From positions 631,571 through 695,570 of the forward strand of contig JABACO010000018.1 of assembly GCA_013339895.1 (NCBI GenBank): a stretch of 64,000 nt of DNA. Reading direction: 5' to 3'. The translations under genes were made by a program, and so were the position numbers. Under the pieces are notes generated by a model. It worked only from the letters and a program-made list of their open reading frames with translations. It was not told the origin of the DNA and did no database searches. Position 1 is the first letter of the stretch. Every line of letters starts with the position of its first letter. This document shows, piece after piece, positions 46,874-59,518 of the stretch. The DNA is from Ephydatia muelleri. Its lineage: Eukaryota; Porifera; Demospongiae; Spongillida; Spongillidae.

Positions 46874-48522
46874 GCATATACACACATATACACACATTCT
46901 CACCTGCTGCCATGTCATCCAAACAGATTGTGCACTCACCAGCATCAAAATTAAGCGTATCAACTGTGCAAAAAATGAGACACTGTAATGAGAGTGCACC
47001 ATCTTCTAATGAGAGTGCACCATCTTCTACCCAACACTCTAATGAGAGTGCACCATCTTCTACCCAACACTCATCATATAAATGCTCTTTGGTCATTCCT
47101 CAGATCTTTCCTTCACAATGTAATGTCTTATCTAGACCTTCACACATCGTCACCTCTCCATACAACACCCCATCTCACCCACACCAAGGACACACACCAG
47201 CACCAAGGGCACACACCAGCACCAAGGGCACACCCACCCACCATTGTACAGAGCTCTGGGCCTGGCCAGACAGACCATGATGTGTTGCTCCAGTTCAGAA
47301 GAGGTCATTTCCTTGGAGCACAGAGGGCACTTCAGTCCTGGCAACAAACAAAGAAGAAATGAGACATCAAACAGGCTGCCACCACGTCATCAGTCAACAC
47401 ACTCGCACGTCAGCTGAGCATGCCCTGTTGTCACACAACAGGCCCCTGCAAGCAAGGCGCCATTTGTCATGTGTGCTGAGTGGCTCAGCGAGGCAGGAGA
47501 ATGGAGGAAGGGGAAGAGGAGGGAAGGAAGAGGAGGGAGGGAAAGAGGAGGGAGGGAAAGAGGAGGGAGGGAAAGAGGAGGGAGGGAAAGAGGAGGGAGG
47601 GAAAGAGTGTAGTGAGGGGAGGGAATGAAGTGACAGAAGGGGTGGGTCATTTTGGTCTTGGCACTATTCAAAGGGACCAATGGAATCAGAGACACAACAA
47701 GCACAGAATAAGTCTGTCTGGGATTGTATGCCCTAGACGATCACGCCCACAAAACATTGCATCATTCTGAAACCATGTACAAGCATGTATGTAGTAGGAT
47801 TAGGAAGCCCTTAGATGTCCACACGAACACAGGCATACACCGCTCTCACTCTCTCACACACACATACACCCGCTCACACACACATACACCCACTCACACA
47901 CACATACACCCGCTCACACACACATACATACACCTCACACACACACACACACACCATCGATCGGCAAAAGCTAACCCTTGTCCTGCGTTACATCACATCA
48001 TGGCACGTGATCGTTGAGGGAGAGTTCGCCGGTAATTCCCGTGGGCTCAAATACATGTGTTTAAATGCAGGGCATGTGCACACGCTTTATATGCGAAGCT
48101 TACACGACACAACCATACTAAACAGGACACACACTTAGTCAGTGCCGCTTACTGCTAATTCCCCTGATACGCAGCAGTGATTCAAGAGACGATCCGGAGT
48201 GAGACGAGGCCCCGTGATGATGATGATGTTGCCTGCGGCGTGGATAAATGTGCTCAACTCCAACAACGATACGCGGCAGTGAAGTCGCGTCCGTGTGTTC
48301 GGTCCTTGCGATCTCGGGAGGCGAGAGGCTAACGGGAGAAACTCCGGCAAGTGGGGGAAGTTGAGTCGATACGGATTCGGCAGGTGAGGGTGGTATCTCC
48401 GGCAACGGTCTGTGCCTCATGTTCGGATTCGCTGCGATGTGACTTTGTCGCGAACTGGGCGAGTTGTTTCTGTGCTCGTCAACATAGTTGGCTAGTTCGC
48501 TACGCGAATGGCGTCCCCCCAT
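46340..48522 (-). CDS. ZNRF: ZNRF1/2-type zinc-and-RING-finger E3 ubiquitin ligase (complete, five exons)
   Basis: Exons in transcript order: 48153-48522, 47242-47337, 46904-46963, 46722-46767, 46340-46409. Phases 1, 1, 1 and 2 join to 213 codons plus stop. The start MGGRHSRSE has the Gly2/Ser-type N-myristoylation pattern known in ZNRF proteins. A disordered Ser/Pro/His-rich region follows. The zinc finger is LKCPLCSKEM...LEQHIMVCLARPRALYN, matching the family. The RING is GECTICLDDMAAGDKIARLP, CLCIYHVRCIEQWHKVNPTC, PVHP, with all eight ligands visible. Human ZNRF1 and ZNRF2 have about 227 and 242 residues. They act on endosomal and plasma membranes. The exon 1 donor (AGCA|GTAAGC) was chosen because it gives the right phase. 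One paralogue cannot be assigned. Confidence 0.92.
46549..46588. repeat. Poly(G) tract, about 40 G
   Basis: A pure G run in a ZNRF-type intron. Its length is likely unreliable in the assembly. Confidence 0.95.
46824..46872. repeat. (CA)n microsatellite
   Basis: About 48 bp in a ZNRF-type intron, 30 bp from an exon donor. Confidence 0.93.
47512..47620. repeat. GGAGGGAAAGA purine array
   Basis: Units GAGGAGGGAGGGAAA in a ZNRF-type intron, about six copies. Confidence 0.9.
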
Positions 48523-49300
48523 AGTCTAGCGTTCTATGAAAATGATTAGAAACTGAACAGTGGCATGGGAACTCGGCACATGTATTACACCGTTTTTCAA
48601 CTTCTCTCGAGAGTTTCGTTATTATAGAATGCAAATTACGTCACTCCGATATATAGTTGCAGGGGTATAAAAAATCGCTTCGTTGGGGGGACTTGAAACA
48701 AAGTAACTTAGAGAACCAATAATGCAGGTAAGATGGGTGTGGGCGATTGTCATGTATGGCTGGCGGTTAACGTGCAAATTGTATCTTCGCGTTAATGTCT
48801 GGCGCTCTCAGCCTATAGGATGATACTGCGTGTCTAATTTATTTCATGTAATCTACAAACTGGTCCCAAAAGCAGATGAACCCAAAGAAAGCTTCTACAA
48901 TCGTGACATATTGGGCTCTTCGTTAACTGTCGGGTACAGTAAGTAGAAACCTGCGTATCTATGACAGGGGCGTTCTCGCGCGTTAGTTTACAATGCTTAA
49001 CAACATCTTTGTGGAAATGTTGTAGGTTTGTTCTCAGTAAGCATCGTGATCATAAGAATACCATGCAGTTGTACGTAGCTCTTTCAAAAGAAAAGCTTGA
49101 AGATAATATGCATTACGTAATGTAACAGTGTAATAGTACAACATTATATCGGCCGTTGGCGTCCAAACAATGCTGTAAACGGTGCCCGTGTGTGTCTGCA
49201 TGGCATACGCGCAAGCTGCCGGTTGTTTGTGGCGCCACGACGTCCTTACACTGTTATGACAACCTTTGTCCGGCGGTTGGTGATGACACATATGCACACA
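48523..49300. other. Upstream of the ZNRF-type gene; possible plus-strand promoter
   Basis: No gene was recognised. It contains a TATA-like element (48666) and a possible first exon ending ATGCAG|GTAAGA at 48726. Confidence 0.4.
48666..48674 (+). promoter_or_regulatory. TATA-box-like TATAAAAAA
   Basis: GGGGTATAAAAAATCGC lies about 55 bp upstream of ATGCAG followed by GTAAGA (48721-48732). This is a possible promoter and short first coding exon of an unidentified plus-strand gene, but no downstream exon was found. Confidence 0.3.
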
Positions 49301-49302
49301 CG

Positions 49303-49366
<64 letters not shown>

Positions 49367-49461
49367 CACACACGCACACACACATACATACATACACCCA
49401 TACACACACACACACACACACACATACATACATACATACATACATACACACACACATACAT

Positions 49462-49516
<55 letters not shown>

Positions 49517-49545
49517 TACATACATGCACCCATACACCCATACAC
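49298..49545. repeat. (CA)n/(CATA)n compound microsatellite
   Basis: Alternating CACA and CATACATA runs, about 240 bp. Confidence 0.96.
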
Positions 49546-49598
49546 CTGCTTACTGCGATGTTGTGTGCTGTGTACCGCACAATGGCATATTATTATTG

Positions 49599-49687
49599 AT
49601 GAACCATTGACCCGCACTTACATACGGGAGATGAACCATTGACCCGCACTTACATACGGGAACCATTGACCCGCACTTACATACGAG
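49599..49687. repeat. About 31 bp repeat, three copies
   Basis: GAACCATTGACCCGCACTTA plus CATACGGG is repeated just outside MITE copy 4. Confidence 0.9.
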
Positions 49688-49888
49688 ATCGTTTCCGCGA
49701 AAAGGGCAAATGTAACGCTTGCGTTGAAATGTATGAATGATTAAATTTCAGCGCCTTACAACTCCACGACAGACTCTGATTCTCAGTGCATAAGAAGCAG
49801 TGTGTAGAGGACATTTAAGACTTCTAGAATATCAAATGAAATCTTGAAATAAATTACGTTAGGCCCCTTTTCACAGAAACGATCCCAT
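49687..49888. mobile_element. MITE copy 4 (opposite orientation)
   Basis: GATCGTTTCCGCGAAAAGGG, ATGTAACGCTTGCGTTGAAA, TGATTCTCAGTGCATAAGAA and the far end CCCCTTTTCACAGAAACGAT plus CCCAT match the reverse complement of copy 3. Confidence 0.85.
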
Positions 49889-50940
49889 GCATATAGCATA
49901 ATGTCTTATGCACAGCAACTTGTACATTGATTCTTAATTCGTTTCTATAACGTTTGAGAAGGGACAGATAGAATAATGTACCTCGGGTTTGTTCATCACA
50001 GACTGACAGAAGGTGAGCGATGCCAGACAGCATCTATATAATGATTCGGGCAGCAACAAAAAAAAAAACGCGTCGAATCAATGCTTGATAGGCAACATAT
50101 GGAACCTGTTATATTTTGCATTATTTCAGATGGTCCGTGCTGTTTATAATTTAACGTCGTTATGCTTCCTCGTAGCTAGCGTAAAGCTTTGAGAATGATC
50201 TATACTGACAGGTGACATGTACCTCTCGTGAGAATGATTTGTACTGTGTACCTCTCAACAAAGGGCTAAGCAGATAAAATTACATTTAAATCGCCATTTG
50301 ACGTGCACCGCACTTACATACCTGCACGGGTTCTGAGTGAGGAATATAGCATGCGCCTATTTATTGAATAAACGTTGCACGGGAAGACACATCTGTAGTC
50401 GTCTGTATTAGTAGCTTCTGGATGCTATCATATTGTTCATCCTTCTCATCAAGGAATGGATTTCTTTGTTAGGGACTGGTTGTGAAACTATTAGTAGCTG
50501 ACATATGTGCATTAGCTTGTTCATTTAGACAATTCAAGAAGCTTTTTCAATAGTGTACATGCGCAGTCCATCAGTTTTGTTTTTAAATTAATTTAAATTG
50601 TATTCACATAATACCATAATTGGGCATCTAATTAAATAACGGCATCAAAATAAAATGAATGAAATATAACTAGTTAAGTTCAAATTATAATTCATCATTA
50701 GATATTATTTTCTCTCAATGCTGGTTTTAATCACTGAATAATAGACACTCAATCGAGATAACAGGCCAGTCTAATTAGATTGGCTGAATTCAATCTAAAC
50801 GTAAAATTTCTTTTTGCAACTATGTGGTTATTAATTGATTGTACCAGAAGGCAAATAAAATCAGAAATTTCACACAATGTATGAGGAGCTGTATGCAATT
50901 GTTCCCCAGTACACTGACAACATAAATATACTAGCCCATC
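49889..50940. other. AT-rich intergenic, nothing recognised
   Basis: Strongly AT-rich after 50570. No coding-like frame was seen. Confidence 0.6.
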
Positions 50941-51612
50941 ACCCCATCACCCCATCACCCCATCACCCCATCACCCATATACACATATACACATGCGCAC
51001 CTCATTATACTATAATAGTCCAGTACCCCTCATTCATACTAGCCCAGTACCCCTCATTCATACTAGCCCAGTACCCCCTCATTCATACTAGCCCAGTACC
51101 CCCTCATTCATACTAGCCCAGTACCCCCTCATTCATACTAGCCCAGTACCCCCTCATTCATACTAGCCCAGTACCCCCTCATTCATACTAGCCCAGTACC
51201 CCCTCATTCATACTAGCCCAGTACCCCCCTCATTCATACTAGCCCAGTCATACTAGTCCAGCACCCTATCAAACATACTAGCCCAGCACCCTATCAAACA
51301 TACTAACCCAGCACCCTATCAAACATACTAGCCCAGCACCCTATCAAACATACTAGCCCAGCACCCTATCAAACATACTAGCCCAGCACCCTATCAAACA
51401 TACTAGCCCAGCACCCTATCAAACATACTAGCCCAGCACCCTATCAAACATACTAGCCCAGCGCCCTATCAAACATACTAGCCCAGCACCCTATCAAACA
51501 TACTAGCCCAGCACCCTATCAAACATACTAGCCCAGCGCCCTATCAAACATACTAGCCCAGCACCCTATCAAACATACTAGCCCAGCGCCCTATCAAACA
51601 TACTAGCCCAGC
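50940..51612. repeat. Two related 25 bp minisatellites
   Basis: TACTAGCCCAGTACCCCCTC plus ATTCA (about ten copies to 51240) is followed by TACTAGCCCAGCACCCTATC plus AAACA (about 15 copies). Both share the TACTAGCCCAG start, so one array derives from the other. A CCATCACC run precedes them. Confidence 0.95.
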
Positions 51613-52038
51613 AACCAAACAGGCCAGCACCTCATGAAACATACTAGTCCACCAACATGCTAATCTGCTAACCCATGAGAAATGCTGTAACCCATGCTAA
51701 CCACACCCCACGGCACGGTTTGCTACTAGAGGTTTGCACGGTGATTGGCCAGCCTAGCCATGCATTCAAGTTATTTAACATACACCATCATAATTGTACC
51801 ATTTACATTATTTTTGTTACATAACATGTCACTAATTGATTTGTGTTGACCACACTTACTCCCGGAGACTAGGGTACATGGTACATATTCGTGACAGCAG
51901 CATCATAATGCATGAATACTGTTAACAGGCGCTGGCTAGCAGTGCAAATTTCAACTTACAAACAGCCACAACTAACCAGATAGTGGGCGGCAACTAAGAC
52001 AGCTGATGTCAGGAGTAGGGATTTACCCAGAAGGAAAA
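51613..52038. other. Intergenic, nothing recognised
   Basis: Decayed edges of the 25 bp repeat, then unique AT-rich sequence. No gene was seen. Confidence 0.6.
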
Positions 52039-52116
52039 TGGGTTCATTTCCGCGAAAAGGGATTAGTAAAATTTCCTGTTTGCGTTATAGGTCCCTTTTC
52101 GCGGAAAACGATCCCA
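52039..52116. mobile_element. MITE copy 5, near-minimal inverted repeat
   Basis: TGGGTTCATTTCCGCGAAAA plus GGGA on the left and TCCCTTTTCGCGGAAAACGA plus TCCCA on the right are inverted repeats about 30 bp apart. It is an internally deleted form of the family, able to fold into a long hairpin. Confidence 0.85.
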
Positions 52117-52466
52117 TCAAAGCTAGCTGCTACCCGATGCTCCGTATATCAGCCTAATAATGTCTTGTCTGTCACAAGCGTTCTTCATGTGAAAAAACAA
52201 ACAATAAACAAAACAATGGGAGATCGTTCCAGGCGTCTTGGTTTAAATATCATGGCCTGCAATCTAGCACATCTATAATTTTAATGAGAGACACCTGGGA
52301 CCGGTATAAGTAATCCCACGGACTTTTAGGGTGTCGAAACGTATTTATAATTTTCTGCAATGGGGGAGCTTCCCCCATGCCTATATGTAGAGAGTGCGCG
52401 GGCCTGTAGCGATTACATAAACTGTGACCTGTAACCCCGCGTCACGTTGACTTGTAACCTCATAAT

Positions 52467-52562
<96 letters not shown>

Positions 52563-54927
52563 TAGTTCTCAGTGTATGAAGGGGCTGGCCAAGAATGTAT
52601 GACCAACTTTTGGGGAGTAGGAAATTGAAAAAATGTGTGAGAGCAAAATGTGTGAAAGCAAAATGCATGTCTATTGTGCTTAGAAAGGTTTACCCCTATT
52701 CAGATTGGTGGCTTTGGTTAGGGGAATTGACTTTGTCATGTGAAGTAGTAGAAGTTTACCAATTATAGGAGGATCCCCAATGGTAGTGAAAGAAAAAGTG
52801 TTTATACTCACATTGTGATGCATGATAAACAAGTCACTATTCACATATGTGTCATAGTGACAAACATAAAATGATGACAAATTGCATTTAATGGTGGCTG
52901 ATCCACGAAACCCCATCAAAATAGTAGGTGATAAAGCATACACCCTCTACCTCCATCTATGTCAGAAGGTGCTTTCAGATGCCACCAGTCACACATCAAT
53001 GAGATACATTGTCCACAGAGAGATAACCTCTTTTAACGGATCATTCCCTGTGACAGTTTGGGGGGACACCGTGGTCCCTTTAATGGATCACCAGCCATCA
53101 GTTCAAGGTATGCAGTACTTGGCAAAATGATATAAAATTATGGTTTAACCAATTTTAGTTGCATAGACTTGCACTCTCTCCTACAGTCTGCATTTCCTTT
53201 CTCTCCCACAGCTCTGTGCCTTTGATATTGCAATACCTGATTTTGATACTAAACTAAGGCAGTGAGGTATGGTCACCTGCCTTTTAGGGAGTCTGCTAAG
53301 AAAGCCACACACACTAGCCTTGCTTGGACCCTCATCACCGTGCACACGCACGCACATGCAAGCACACACACACATGCACACATGCACACACACACACACA
53401 CACACATACACACACACACAAACACACACAGATCGGAGACACACCTGAGTGTATCTCGAGTGAGGTAAGGGACCATTGGGCAGGATGGGCACCACACAGA
53501 GGAGGGGGTGGGGGAAGGAAGAAGAAGACAAGTGACCAGCAGGTGGGGGGGGGGGGGGGGGGGGGGGAAGGGGGAAATCACAACTGTATCAATATGGCAC
53601 ATTCAGGGCTGTGGTGCAGGGCAATAACACTGGCAGGGTCGCTGATTGCAGGGCTGCAGATAGTGATCTATTCAACACGAGCTGATTGTAGGTGTCAACA
53701 CCTCAATGAACACACAATTGTCATATAATATTTACACACAACACACTTCTATTACAATGTTGCAAGTTGGAGAAAGGATAAATAGAGCAAGATAAATAAG
53801 TGCTGTGAGGAATGATTTCTTGAACACCGAAAGCAGCTTTCTGGCAATGAGAGGACTGTACTGTTATGTGAGACTCATGTATCAGTATCCATCTATGTAT
53901 GTGAATATGTAGTGATGTAATCTTCCTGAACACATAACTTACCTAATTTGAAATATAAACACCAATCCACAAGCTTATAGGACCTTGGAGATGAAACAGA
54001 TATGGTCGCTGAGTTATGTTGTGTTCGAGCTTTGTACCTCAGCTGTATATTGAAGAACACCATGCACATTCTTATTGAAGAGCACCATGCACATTCTGAT
54101 TCCTCTTTTCCTAAAGCATGCCTGCTGCCAAACTAGATTGAAATCTTTCTGCCATTTACATGCACTCTCTCATTTGCCTTAAAATGGTAACAAATCCTCC
54201 ACCATTTGTTGTGCTGTGGGCCAATACATACAATTTTTGATGTAAAACATTGCTGTTGAGTACTGCCAGATGGGAATTACCCGTCTTTCTGCCATTATTC
54301 ACAGGTGGAGTATTCTAATTGTTGCAAACTTGTTGCTAGGGTTAGGATACCAACTGTCTTGCACTTCATCACGAGTGGTACCTGCCATGAAGTGGTGTGC
54401 ATCATTAGGAATCTTGACATGGTGAGCACTGCCCCCTAGTTATCTCATGGGAACTACACAAGCAGCTTTGGATGAGGTTAGAGGCAGAGTAAGAGGAAGA
54501 AAATGTGGGATGAGGTTTAGATACTAAGAGGTTAGATACTTGAGGAAGAAAAGTGGCGTTGGAGAGGAAGCATCTCGGCAAGAAAAATAGCAGAAGGAGG
54601 TTGAAACCAGGTGATAGTGTGGAGAGAGAGAGAGAGAGATAGAGAGAGCTAGATAGAGATGAGGAGAGAGCGAGAGAGAGAGAGAGGAGGAGAGAGAGAG
54701 GAGAGAGGAGAGAGAGAGAGAGGGGGGGGGGGGGGGGAGAGAGGGAGGAGGGGAGATAGGAGAAAGAAGTTTCGCTGCGCATTACCACGTACCTCGTGCT
54801 TGCCGGAAAGCAATATATTATTGTACTTCGTTAGAGTATAATACAATTTGGAATTTGGAAAAAGATTTTCAGATGAATTAATTTTAATCTTGTTATTATT
54901 TTTCGGAAGGATTCCTTATTTCCCCGC
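52117..54927. other. Gene-poor stretch with simple repeats and one weak candidate exon
   Basis: It holds (GT)n(GA)n at 52470-52558, (CA)n near 53350-53420, a G run at 53547-53567 and GA-rich sequence at 54620-54740. A plus-strand frame ending in SFNGSFPVTVWGDTVVPLMD and a donor-like CAAG|GTATGC near 53108 might be an exon, but no family was recognised. Confidence 0.5.
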
Positions 54928-54935
54928 ATATAAAG
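54928..54935 (+). promoter_or_regulatory. TATA-box-like ATATAAAG upstream of DOK-C
   Basis: CGCATATAAAGGCC lies about 260 bp upstream of the DOK-C start codon on the same strand. The following 200 bp are richer in CpG than the surroundings, as expected for a 5' untranslated region. This is a candidate core promoter only. Confidence 0.45.
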
Positions 54936-55189
54936 GCCATCCGGCCCGCTCTATTTGGAGTGTACAACATTACATCTAGAGCATATACCCATTTACAGAT
55001 TTCCTACGAAGCGTGGACGTGAAATAAAGCTGCGGTGATAGGAGTTGCCTCTCGCTACAACGTCAATCCTTTTCTCTTGTTTAGTTTTGTTCAGGGTATT
55101 CGAGCGTGCATACAGCACTCCGGAAACTAACTCGACGAACGTGGATCAGCACGGAGAGCGTAACTACGTAACACAGGGCGCGTAATACA

Positions 55190-57384
55190 ATGGCTCAAAA
55201 CCAATCTTCAGCCGACTGTGCTACTATTTTGAAGCGCGGGTATCTGACTGACAAGAAAGCCGGGCTGATGGTAAGTGCGGGGTTGTAGCTTTGCCCACCT
55301 GCGAGGACCTTTCGTGAAATATTCATTGAACTTCATAAATCTAATTTTGTGCTGTAAACAATACCATTACATGAACATTGCTGAGGTCAAGTGCATTTTA
55401 TGTTCGGCGGGTTTAGCTCCCTCCTATAGGGCGCCACCATGCCTTCATTTTATGCTTGTTCCCTCCACTTACGCTATTCATTCAATTGCTGCTGTTCCGC
55501 GTTTTGAAAATACAGGACCGAAAACGCTGGTACATCCTTCGCCAAGACACAGCGCTGCAGTACTGCGTGCTTGAATTTTACAAAGACGAAAAATCAGCCA
55601 CCAAAGGGGATGCTCCCAAAGGCTTTATCAACGTTCTTGACATCGTGGAGGTTCACCGTATCGCGGAGAAGAAGCAAACCCTTGAGGTTCTCTGTCCTGG
55701 AGTTGGTTACAGACTGATGGCCAGCTCCGAAGCGGAGACCGATGACTGGGTGGAAGCTCTGAAGAAGCTGATATGCTATCGCAAGGAAGGTCCCTCCACA
55801 CTTAGCCGTCTACAACCTGTTTCATCCTTCGACATCCCGCCTTCTCCCAAATCTCCCAAGTCGCCTCATTCGTCGCCTCGGTCCCTCACTCCAGTGAGAA
55901 TGCTGCCAGCTTGTCCCAATGGCATAGAGATGCACTTGTCCCAGTCTCCCCCCTTCACCCATGTCTCTGCCCCCCCGGCTGCCTCGGTTCCCCCTCCTCC
56001 TCCCCCCACTGGCCTCCTGACTCCTCCTAGCAGCTCGCCCACTGTCTCTATACCGGTGACCCAGCCAATCTTTCAAAGTCAGAAGTCAGTGGAGTCTGCC
56101 CCTCCGTTCCCTTCTCCCCCTTCGAGCGATTCTTCACTGAGCAGTGGCTGCAATGGAGGTGACCACTCCCCCCCAGTGGACGAGCTGGATTCAGGGGGTG
56201 AGTGTCCTGTCCGTGTGGAGTCACTGTGTGGGTGTGTGGATGAGTGTGTACATGTGTGCATGTGTGTGTATGCATGCGTGTATGTATGTGTGTGTCTGAG
56301 TATATGTGTGTATGTATGCATGTGTGTATGTATTGTGTGTCTATATGTGTATGTTATGTATGTGCATGAATGTGTATGTCTGCATGTGCGTGTGCAGGCA
56401 GGTGTGTGTCTCATTTGTGCTGTGATGATTTTTTATGGTCTCTTCTGTAGTTCTGGGGTAGAGTCAGGCAGGCATATGCTTGGGTGCCAAGTCTCTTTGG
56501 GAGGTGTGGTCTAGTTTGCTGCTGTTTTGTTGCCATCGTTTAGTTCTTGTGGTGTGGTGGTATATTGTGAGTAGATTTGGGTTGGCATTTTGAGTGGTGT
56601 GTTTTGTATTGTAGGAGTCAAACACAAGAGAGTGAGTTATGTCTACCCTGCTGTAGTGTCTTTGGTTTACTCCGTGGTCGAGATAGAAGAATGAGTATGT
56701 AGCCTTGCTCTGTTCCCTGATGCCCACTGGTCTGTGTGTTCCAGGGGGGGGGGGGGGGGGGGAGGACAATGGTGGTGCACACATGTGTGTTGTGTGGGTG
56801 GGTGGATGTGGTTGAGTTGGCTTGCATGACTCAGTGTTACAGAGAACAACTGTAGTGCAGATGTGTGTGTGTGTTTGTGTGTGTTGTGTGTGTGTATGTG
56901 TGTGTATGTGTGTGTGTGTGTAGGATATGTGAAGATTTGTTTGGTCACAAATGTACAAAATGAAGGTGTATGTGTGACTGTTCATGTATGTTTATGTGTG
57001 TATTTATGTGCGTGCATGTGTGTGGTGTGTGTGTGTGATATGTAGGTATGTGTGTAGACTGGTGGTTAAGAAGCTATGCTTGTGGCCTGCTCCAGTTATG
57101 CCATAATTAGTTACTTGCCAGACACACTACATGTACACCAAGATGTCTTCTGTCGTGTTGAGTAAATAAAATTTAAGGAGACCGGGTACCCCTGTTGCCT
57201 GCTGTTGTCACATGACGTTTCTTATCTCACCTTCCCACCCCCTTATATGCCTGCTTCCTTAGTCTATTTCCTACCCTGTGGTTTCCCTTTTTACAAACAC
57301 TGCTGGGGTGGGGTGTGTGTGTGTATGTGTATGTGTGTGGTGTATGTGTGTGTATGTGGTGTGTGTGTGTGTGTGTGCGTATGT

Positions 57385-57456
<72 letters not shown>

Positions 57457-57792
57457 CTGTGTCTGCCTTTTCTTTAAAAAAAAAATTCCAGGAATTAAGA
57501 GTGCCTTTTTATCAGATGGGAATGCAGTCACCTCCCCTGGAGACACATGTACTTGCTTGTCACCTTTTGTGTTAACGAGATGTGTGCTTCCAACATTATT
57601 CTTTAATACTAAATTTCATTGGCTTCTCTGTCCTTGTGGTTTATTACCTTTGATTGGTTCCTTTTTGTCTCCAATAGCAGTAGCAGCAAACAGGTTCAGA
57701 GTCCAGGTTAAGGAAGCAGACAGCCTTGGTGTGCCAGGGTCGTGTGACCTGTTGGTGAGCGAAGATGCTGTTTCTCTGCTCCCGGTCCAATC

Positions 57793-57885
<93 letters not shown>

Positions 57886-58734
57886 CGTGCTTGCATGGGT
57901 GTATGCACTTACTTAAATGAAGGTGTCTATTCTAATGTAGGTGTTAAAACGTTGGTCAGTACAACCCTGTCTTTATGCAAATCACTTAACTTTTTTTAAC
58001 ACCTAAAGTTGTTGCTATCATACTTGCATGATGGATGATTGGCCAGGAGTGCATCCCATTCAGAGTGCTAAGTAAAGAGACAGATGTTTGTCTAATCTAG
58101 TTGACATCTGCTTTAGCATTAGTTGAGTAGGGGAAAGTGTGATAAGGGAGGGATAGGTGTGATAGTGGGCTTTTTTTATTTGTGGTGGCTACAATACAAC
58201 GCACTTCCACTCCATTAGCTGTGGAGCAATCTGATGTTGCTATGGTGCATTAGCATCCTTACAAGTGAGGAAAGCGTAAATTTAGGTCTGCTTTGAAGTA
58301 CCAGTGGCTTTATCATTACCATCAGTGTGGTATAGTTACATATCAGGTGATCTTCCGAGTATACATACCTGTGTGGATATTCATGACCACCTTACTGGGA
58401 TAATGTTCTATGCTTCGTTAGCCTTTGTAATGGTCTGTTAGGAAAGCATTTATTAGTAAAGCATTTATTAGCAGTGTTCCAAGATAAACAATAACTAGAT
58501 CCAGATGTTCTGCTTTAACGTGTTGACCTTGAGATAATGATTTTGTGTGTATGTGCAGTGAGTGTGTTTACATGCATGGTATGTTCCATACTGTTGTCAC
58601 TTTAATATTGATGTGCAGTGTAGTTGTGTGTGCATATGTTTGTATTTCGTGCTGCTTCAATAGAAATGTGTGTGTGTGCGTGTGTGCGCGCGTGTGTGCG
58701 TGTGTGCGCGCGTGTGTGTGTGTGCGCGCGTGTG

Positions 58735-58777
<43 letters not shown>

Positions 58778-59220
58778 CGTTCCAATAATCAGAAAATCTA
58801 CTAAATATCCTTCATCTATGTGGGATGGACCACATGTGACCACATAGATAAATAAATAACAGGCTATCTTGGGGTGACGCCTCTTCTGGCTTCCCACAAT
58901 AACCAGCTTTATCTGGTCTGAGGTAACCCGCAGCAGATTGAGAGGAAACCCTTCGTGTAGCCACAACACTAATCCACTCTAAAGTTCAACTCTGTGGTTG
59001 CATTACACACACACACACACTACTAGCTGAGTGTGCATACACTTTTTTTTTTTTTCAATCCACGTGTATGGTTGTGCCTGTATTAGAAAAGTTCACACAT
59101 ACACATGAGCATGCAAACATACCCCCACATATACACATAGGAATTTGTGGACACATTCTTTTTAGTGCCTTGCGTTGTCTCATGAGGTTGTATCTATGTG
59201 TGGCATAATTGTGTGTGTGT

Positions 59221-59251
<31 letters not shown>

Positions 59252-59438
59252 GTGTGTCTGTATGTGTCTGTGTGTGTGTGTGTGTATGTGTGTGTATGGT
59301 GGGTCTTTGTATGTGTGTCCCATCCTAGCTGGTGGAGATGGCGTCCTATTGTGCTATTGTGAAGTCTTTTATGTGGGTGTAGTGTGGTTAGGCTGTCACT
59401 GTTTTGTCTCCACTCACCTTTGGTGTGGACTCAATTGG

Positions 59439-59518
<80 letters not shown>

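Noticed and set aside
52882..53130. 82-codon plus frame as a firm gene
   Set aside because: The composition is protein-like and a donor-like site follows, but no partner exon or family was recognised.
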